Shown here: one piece after another, positions 1 through 4,198 of the stretch
Layout: each line of letters begins with the position of its first letter
Numbering within the stretch: position 1 is the stretch's first letter
Source: Planctomycetota bacterium
GTDB taxonomy: Bacteria > Planctomycetota > UBA1135 > UBA2386
Direction: 5' to 3'
Assembly: GCA_020425885.1 (NCBI GenBank)
Contig: JAGQRA010000191.1
Span: 1 to 7,126, forward strand
DNA length: 7,126 nucleotides
Translations under genes and position numbers: made by a program
Notes under the pieces: model-generated
The model's database searches: none
Seen by the model: only the letters and a program-made list of their open reading frames with translations
Told to the model about the DNA's origin: nothing

Positions 1-1344
1 GATGAGGATGGAGTCGCCGGTCGCGGTGGCGAGGCGGTCGCGTCCGTGCCGCACTTCACGCCGCGGGCCCGCCGCGTCGTCTATCTGTTCCAGGCCGGCG
101 GACGGTCGCCGTTCGAGACCTTCGATCCCAAACCGATGCTGCGGCGGCGGCACGGCGAGGACCTGCCGCCGTCGGTGCGCGGCGGCCAGCGGCTGACCGG
201 CATGAGCGGCTTCCAGGCGCGGTTGCCACTGGCCGGTTCGTTCGCCGGTTTCGCCCGTCACGGCGCCTGCGGTCGCGAGGTCAGCGACCTGCTGCCGCAC
301 ACGGCGCAGCTCGTCGATCGACTCTGCGTCGTACGCGCGATGCACACCGAGGCGATCAATCACGATCCGGCGATCACGTTCTTCTGCACCGGCAGCCAGA
401 TCAGCGGGCGGCCGGCGATGGGGGCCTGGGCCAGCTACGGACTCGGCAGCGACAACCGCGATCTGCCGGCGTTCGTCGTGCTGGTCAGCAAGGACGCGGC
501 GCGCGATCAGCCGCTCTACTCGCGGCTGTGGGGCACCGGCTTCCTGCCCGGCGAGCATCAGGGCGTGCAGTTCCGGCCCGGCAGCTCGCCGGTGTTGTTC
601 CTCGACAACCCCGACGGGGTCACGGTCGAGATGCGGCGGGCGCAGCTCGCGGCGCTGCGCGGTCTGCACGCCGACCAGCTCAGGCACGAAGGCGACCGCG
701 CGATCGCCGCCCGCACGGCGCAGGCCGAGCTCGCGTTCCGCATGCAGGCCAGCGTGCCCGAGGTCGCCGATGTCTCGACCGAGCCGGCGTCGGTGTTCGA
801 CCTCTACGGCGAAGGCGCGCGCGATCCCGGCAGCTACGCCGCCAACTGCCTGCTGGCGCGGCGGCTGCTCGAGCGCGGCGTGCGCTTCGTGCAGCTGTTC
901 CACCAGGGTTGGGATCAGCACGGCAACCTGCCGGCCGGCATCACGCGGCAATGCCGGCAGACCGACCAGGCGACCGCGGCGTTGCTGCTCGACCTGCAGC
1001 GGCGCGGACTGCTCGACGACACGCTCGTCGTCTGGGGCGGCGAGTTCGGCCGCACGGCCTACTGCCAGGGTCGGCTCGAGAACGGCAACTACGGTCGCGA
1101 CCATCATCCGCGCTGTTTCACGCTGTGGCTCGCCGGCGGCGGCGTGCGCGCGGGCCACGTCCACGGCGCGACCGATGACTTCGGCTACAACATCCAGGAG
1201 GGCGGGGTCCACGTGAACGACCTGCACGCGACGATGCTGCACCTGCTCGGCTTCGATCACGAACGGCTGACCTTCGCCCATCAGGGCCGCGACTTCCGTC
1301 TCACCGACGTCGCCGGCAAGGTCGTGCGCGAGCTGCTGGCGTAG
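1..1344 (+). CDS. DUF1501 family protein (alkaline-phosphatase-like fold), 5' partial
   Basis: The frame is already open at base 1 and ends at TAG 1342-1344, giving about 447 visible residues, so the N-terminus lies left of the window. Full-length DUF1501 proteins usually have an N-terminal twin-arginine-type leader and about 50 more residues, both missing here. Family signatures seen: a VVYLFQAGG strand near the visible start followed by ETFDPKP; MHTEAINHDP from 340; a GRPAMGAW stretch; WGGEFGRT at 1033-1056; GRDHHP from 1093 followed by FTLWLAGGG; and a C-terminal DLHATMLHLLG...GRDFRLTDV block. DUF1501 proteins are sulfatase/phosphatase-like, presumed exported, and abundant in Planctomycetota, where they often follow a DUF1549/DUF1553 cytochrome-type gene; whether that holds here is outside the window. 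Substrate and activity are unknown. The GTG at 46 lies inside the conserved region and is not the start. The gene converges on the selenoprotein gene. Confidence 0.93.
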   Translation, partial: DEDGVAGRGGEAVASVPHFTPRARRVVYLFQAGGRSPFETFDPKPMLRRRHGEDLPPSVRGGQRLTGMSGFQARLPLAGSFAGFARHGACGREVSDLLPHTAQLVDRLCVVRAMHTEAINHDPAITFFCTGSQISGRPAMGAWASYGLGSDNRDLPAFVVLVSKDAARDQPLYSRLWGTGFLPGEHQGVQFRPGSSPVLFLDNPDGVTVEMRRAQLAALRGLHADQLRHEGDRAIAARTAQAELAFRMQASVPEVADVSTEPASVFDLYGEGARDPGSYAANCLLARRLLERGVRFVQLFHQGWDQHGNLPAGITRQCRQTDQATAALLLDLQRRGLLDDTLVVWGGEFGRTAYCQGRLENGNYGRDHHPRCFTLWLAGGGVRAGHVHGATDDFGYNIQEGGVHVNDLHATMLHLLGFDHERLTFAHQGRDFRLTDVAGKVVRELLA

Positions 1345-1352
1345 GCGCGGGG

Positions 1353-1368
1353 CGTGGTGCCGACCACG
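1353..1368. terminator. Hairpin between convergent genes, candidate bidirectional terminator
   Basis: A perfect 6-bp inverted repeat, CGTGGT (1353-1358) and ACCACG (1363-1368), is separated by a 4-base loop in the 32-base gap between the DUF1501 stop (1344) and the selenoprotein stop (1377). The position suits a shared terminator. There is no T-run on either strand, so an intrinsic terminator is only weakly supported. On the - strand the hairpin begins 8 bases after the terminal TGA. Confidence 0.4.
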
Positions 1369-1376
1369 GCGAGGTC

Positions 1377-2342
1377 TCAGTCGCGTTGGCCGGTCTTCTG
1401 CAGCTTCGCGAACGTCGCCAGCTGGCGCGGCGACAGCCACCGCTTCGGGTCGCCGCTCGCATTCGGCGCCAGCGCGGCGTTGCAGCGCGCGGCCTGGGCC
1501 GGCGTCATCGTCACCGCTTTCCATGGCGAGTGTTGCAGATAATACTTCGGCTGCTCGTCGGGCCGCGGTTCGGTCGTGAGATCGTGGACGCGATCGCCGA
1601 TGAGCCTCGCCGCGATCGCCCGCTGCGCCGCGGTCGTGGTCCAGACCCGCTGGGCGCATCCCGCGCGCAGGCCGTGCGCCAGCAGCTTCTCGAACGCGAG
1701 CACCTTCGGATCGAACCAGACCTCGGTGACCTCGAGTTCGTCGAGCCATCCGGCGCGGGTCGCGAAGACGCCATCGAGGAGGCCGAACTCGGCCTCGCCG
1801 ACCCAGAATCAAGCCTGCGAGAACACCGCGCGCTCGAGGCCGCGACGGCGGGCGAGTTCCTCGGCCGCGAGCAGGCTCAGCCATTCGGGCACCTCGTGTC
1901 CGCCGCCCCGCAGTGCGGTCACCATGCCGGTGGCCATCGCGGCCACGCTCCAGTCCTCGTGCAACCTGGGCGCCAGCGCCTTCTCGTCGGCAGCGAGGAA
2001 GCGCACGACCGGGTTGTTCCAGGCCTTCTCGGCGAAGTGCACGAGCACCTTCTCGTCGTCGTCACCCTTGGTGTTGTTCTTGATCGCCACCGGCACGAAC
2101 AGGGTCTCGGCGGCCTCGTCGATCAGATGGTGGCTCAGCACGTGAGCCCCGAAGTCGCGGCAGGTGCTTCAACCGGGCACCTCCTGGAACAGCAGCAGCA
2201 ACGGCTTGTGCTCCTGTCGGGCTGCGGTCCTGGCGGCGGCGAAGTCGCGTCGCCAATCGATGGTGCCGAACTCGGTCGTCAACTTGTCCTGGGCCGCGAC
2301 GACGGCCGTCATGGCGATGGTCGCGACATGGCGGAGGATCAT
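1377..2342 (-). CDS. Thioredoxin-like/MsrA-like fusion selenoprotein with two selenocysteines (Sec58, Sec178)
   Basis: Reading from ATG 2342-2340 to TGA 1379-1377 gives 321 residues if TGA 2171-2169 and TGA 1811-1809 are both read as selenocysteine. All three TGAs share one frame, with no TAA, TAG or frameshift, and G/C-ending codons run through both sites. Residues 1-17 resemble a short Sec signal peptide (MILRHVATIAMTAVVAA, then QD). Residues ~25-125 are thioredoxin-like: a KPLLLLFQ strand, then VPG-U58-ST-C61, and a WNNPVVRF segment whose Pro111 could be the cis-proline. Residues ~165-300 resemble MsrA: SQA-U178-FW-VGE aligns with GCFWGVE (Glu at +5 in both), followed by GVFATRAGW and EVTEVWFDPKVLAFEKLL. 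The MsrA segment normally between those two blocks is missing. Other cysteines are C229 and C287. The VPGUxT motif matches a thioredoxin-like (seleno)protein family name I recall from NCBI, unchecked. The upstream in-frame stop at 2385-2387 makes ATG 2342 the earliest ATG; ATG 2312 is the alternative. No clear Shine-Dalgarno site. Likely role: periplasmic thiol/selenol oxidoreductase or methionine-sulfoxide reductase-like enzyme. Substrate unknown. Confidence 0.9.
1779..1796 (-). promoter_or_regulatory. Candidate bacterial SECIS element for Sec178
   Basis: On the - strand, GAGGCCG (1796-1790) pairs perfectly over 7 bp with CGGCCUC (1785-1779) around the tetraloop AGUU (1789-1786), which has G at its second position and contains the GU dinucleotide. 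The stem begins 12 nt and the loop 19 nt after the UGA, close to the spacing in the E. coli fdhF SECIS. The hairpin lies within the codons for EAEFGL, so it must be compatible with the protein sequence. Confidence 0.8.
1809..1811 (-). other. Selenocysteine UGA codon 2 (Sec178, MsrA-type UFW motif)
   Basis: The TGA lies in frame directly before TTC TGG (Phe-Trp), replacing the Cys of the MsrA GCFW catalytic signature. MsrA-like sequence follows at once (FWVGEAEFG, then GVFATRAGW). A SECIS-like hairpin begins 12 nt downstream. Selenocysteine at this catalytic position is known in MsrA from Chlamydomonas and some clostridia-type bacteria. Confidence 0.88.
2129..2150 (-). promoter_or_regulatory. 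Candidate bacterial SECIS element for Sec58
   Basis: On the - strand, GGCUCA (2148-2143) pairs perfectly with UGAGCC (2137-2132) around the loop CGUGC (2142-2138). Two more G-C pairs form below a single bulged A (2149-2150 with 2129-2130). The apical loop begins 27 nt after the UGA and has G at its second position. This fits the general bacterial SECIS description: loop roughly 16-37 nt downstream with G among its first two bases. The hairpin would be recognised by SelB. No thermodynamic calculation was done. Confidence 0.75.
2169..2171 (-). other. Selenocysteine UGA codon 1 (Sec58, UxxC redox motif)
   Basis: The TGA lies in frame between GGT (Gly57) and AGC (Ser59), producing VPG-U-S-T-C, a thioredoxin-type CxxC motif with the first Cys replaced. 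Thioredoxin-like sequence continues unbroken on both sides. A SECIS-like hairpin starts about 18 bases downstream. A nonsense mutation is the alternative, but it would have to hit exactly the nucleophile position. Confidence 0.9.
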
Positions 2343-2389
2343 GACGGCATGTTGCCACGCCGATGCGCCGTCCGGGAGGCCTGATCAGG

Positions 2390-2406
2390 GATACGTGAGA
2401 TACGTG
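2390..2406. repeat. Tandem direct repeat GATACGTG x2 in the intergenic gap, possible operator
   Basis: Two identical 8-base copies of GATACGTG (2390-2397 and 2399-2406) are separated by one base, giving a 9-base period. They lie in the 96-base gap upstream of the selenoprotein start. The palindrome CCTGATCAGG (2380-2389) abuts them. Together they could be a protein-binding site or part of a promoter for the selenoprotein gene. I see no convincing -35/-10 pair, and chance is possible. The rest of 2343-2438 shows nothing else I can support. Confidence 0.35.
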
Positions 2407-2438
2407 CGGTCTGCCGGTGTTGCCCGTCCGGTCCTGGA

Positions 2439-4184
2439 TCAGTTGCCGTTCAGCTGCTGCAGCAGTCCGAGCGACGGCGCGTAGTTCGGGTCGCAGCGCA
2501 ACGCCTCGGCGAGGCTGGCCCGCGCCTCCTGCCGCTTGCCGGTCAGGAACTGCAGGTGGGCGAGGTTGTGCCAGCCCTCGGCGTGATGCGGATCGATCTC
2601 GATGGCGCGGCGGAACGCGGCGTCGGCGTCGTGGGTACGGCCGACGACCCCGTTGGCGACGCCGAGTCCGATCCAGGCGGCGGCGTTCTCGGGGCCGGCA
2701 TCGACCGCGGCCTGGAACGCGGCGATCAGGACCTCCGGTGGCGGCGGCTTCGGCTTCGGTTCGAACAGCATGCACCAGGCGACGCCGAGCCGACCGGCCG
2801 ACAGGGTGCGGCGCACGATGCCGTTCTGTTGCGGCGGCGTGTTGTCGATGGCGCGCTGGTAGTACGCGCGCGCACTGGCGAAGCGCGCCGGGTCGCCGGC
2901 CTGGGCCTTGGTCAGGTCGAGATCGCCGGCGAGGGTCAACACGGTCGGATCCTCGGGTGAGGTGGCGAGCACGTGAGCGGTCAGGTGGTCGGCGTCGTGC
3001 CAGTTGTGGCACAGCGAGCGCGACACCGGCGCCATCGCGAGCGCCGCGATCATGAGCAGCCAGAGCCATCGCCCGCGCAGCCAGCCGGCGATGCAGATCG
3101 CGGTGCCGAGCACCGAGAGGTAGAGGTAGCGATCGCAGATCGGATGGGCGCCGATCGAACGGAAGTGCAGCATCGGCGCCAGCAACGGGATCAGCAGCAG
3201 GCAGAGGCCGATGCGGGTCGGCGGCAGCAGTCGTCCGCGGCGCCACCACAGCACGGCCGCGATCGCGATCGAAGCGCCGATGCTCGCCAAGAGCAGCGGC
3301 ACCGATGCCGGCGGCAGGGCGCGGAACGGGGTCGCCGGCAGCGGCATCACCAACAGCCCGAGATGGCGCAACAGCAGTTCGGGTGCGCGCACGAGGTTGG
3401 CGATCCCGGTCGCCGCCGGGGTCGGCTCGTTGTTGCCGAGCACGATCGCGCCGACCGCCTCCGAGAACACGACGGCGCGCAGCACGAGCCAGAGGAACAG
3501 GCCGGTGATCATCGTGATCGCGGCGGTGGCCAGGCGCATGCGGGGGCGGTGCCCGTTCGCCGTCGGCACGAAGGCCAGCGCGGCGAGCACGAGCGGCACG
3601 GTGGTGACGCCGGTCTCCTTGGCGAGCACGGCGCCGATGACCAGCAGTCCGACCAGCCACGGCGGGCCGCGCCGCTCTCGGTCGCGCCAGCGCAGCGCCG
3701 CGAGCATGGCCTGGAGCGCGAACAGGACCCACAGCGGATCGTTGAGCGAAGCCCCCCAGGCCAGGCTCTCGGTATGTACCGGATGCACGGCGAACACCAA
3801 CGTCGCCAGCAGCGCCGGGGTCGGCGCGAGCATGCGCCGGGCCAGGGCGAATCCCGCCATGCAGTTGAGCACGTGCAGCAGCAGCGACAGCGCGTGCACG
3901 CCGACGGCGCCGGCGGTGTGATGGCCGAGGAAGAACATCAGCATCGTCGCCGGTCGCCAGTAGCCGTGTTCCATGTCGAACAGCGGCTGCGTGAACATCG
4001 CCGCCGCGTCGCCGCGCAGCATGGCGCCGTTGCGGGCGATCAGGTGCAGGTCGTCGTGCACGTAGTCGCCGAACAGGGCCGGCCAGAACGTGGCCAGCAC
4101 GACGGCGACGAAGCCGGCGTGGATGGCGAGCGGCCGCAGCGGCCCGGGTCCGGTCGGGCTGCTGATGGGGGTGGACGCGGGCAT
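2439..4184 (-). CDS. Multi-spanning membrane protein, TMTC/GT-C-like, with C-terminal TPR repeats
   Basis: This 581-residue protein starts at ATG 4184-4182, 14 bases after the upstream gene's stop, and ends at TGA 2441-2439. Residues ~20-40 form a first membrane segment, followed by YVHDDLHLIARN with an acidic pair (D44-D45) at the first luminal/periplasmic loop, the usual place of the metal/catalytic acid in GT-C glycosyltransferases. Then come RPAT near 77-80, HPVHTESLAW at 134-143, AKETGVT at 188-194 and DRYLYLSVLG at 351-360. These landmarks recur in bacterial TPR membrane proteins related to eukaryotic TMTC O-mannosyltransferases. I count roughly nine or more hydrophobic segments up to residue ~385. 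Residues ~410-580 are soluble and helical, with two clear TPRs at ~500-533 and ~534-567 and a likely third near 435-500. Likely role: lipid-linked sugar transfer to exported protein, acting in the inner membrane. The substrate is not visible. No Shine-Dalgarno site; translation may be coupled to the upstream gene. Confidence 0.85.
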   Translation of the reverse strand: MPASTPISSPTGPGPLRPLAIHAGFVAVVLATFWPALFGDYVHDDLHLIARNGAMLRGDAAAMFTQPLFDMEHGYWRPATMLMFFLGHHTAGAVGVHALSLLLHVLNCMAGFALARRMLAPTPALLATLVFAVHPVHTESLAWGASLNDPLWVLFALQAMLAALRWRDRERRGPPWLVGLLVIGAVLAKETGVTTVPLVLAALAFVPTANGHRPRMRLATAAITMITGLFLWLVLRAVVFSEAVGAIVLGNNEPTPAATGIANLVRAPELLLRHLGLLVMPLPATPFRALPPASVPLLLASIGASIAIAAVLWWRRGRLLPPTRIGLCLLLIPLLAPMLHFRSIGAHPICDRYLYLSVLGTAICIAGWLRGRWLWLLMIAALAMAPVSRSLCHNWHDADHLTAHVLATSPEDPTVLTLAGDLDLTKAQAGDPARFASARAYYQRAIDNTPPQQNGIVRRTLSAGRLGVAWCMLFEPKPKPPPPEVLIAAFQAAVDAGPENAAAWIGLGVANGVVGRTHDADAAFRRAIEIDPHHAEGWHNLAHLQFLTGKRQEARASLAEALRCDPNYAPSLGLLQQLNGN

Positions 4185-4198
4185 GCGGCGGCGGCGAG

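Noticed and set aside
46..48. GTG at 46 as start of the DUF1501 gene
   Set aside because: The frame is open from base 1 and the conserved core begins right after this codon, so an upstream start with a leader is expected outside the window.
1377..1703. Separate 108-residue gene on the - strand starting at GTG 1703
   Set aside because: It is the C-terminal third of the same frame; the apparent start is Val214 inside the MsrA-like VxFDPKVLAFEKLL block.
1809..2141. Separate 110-residue gene on the - strand starting at GTG 2141
   Set aside because: It is the middle of the selenoprotein: the same frame continues past TGAs on both sides, and its apparent start (Val68) lies inside the thioredoxin-like domain.
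1377..2342. Pseudogene with two nonsense mutations
   Set aside because: Both stops are TGA at redox-nucleophile positions with downstream hairpins, with no frameshift or other stop and intact codon bias. Decay would not give this pattern.
1386..2384. 332-residue open frame on the + strand opposite the selenoprotein gene
   Set aside because: It is Arg/His/Glu/Leu-rich with no recognisable family, and is the antisense of a frame with clear thioredoxin-like and MsrA-like motifs. Long antisense frames are common at this GC content.
2062..3732. 556-residue frame on the - strand
   Set aside because: Out-of-frame shadow crossing the membrane protein and the start of the selenoprotein gene; Arg/Pro/Ala-rich, no motifs.
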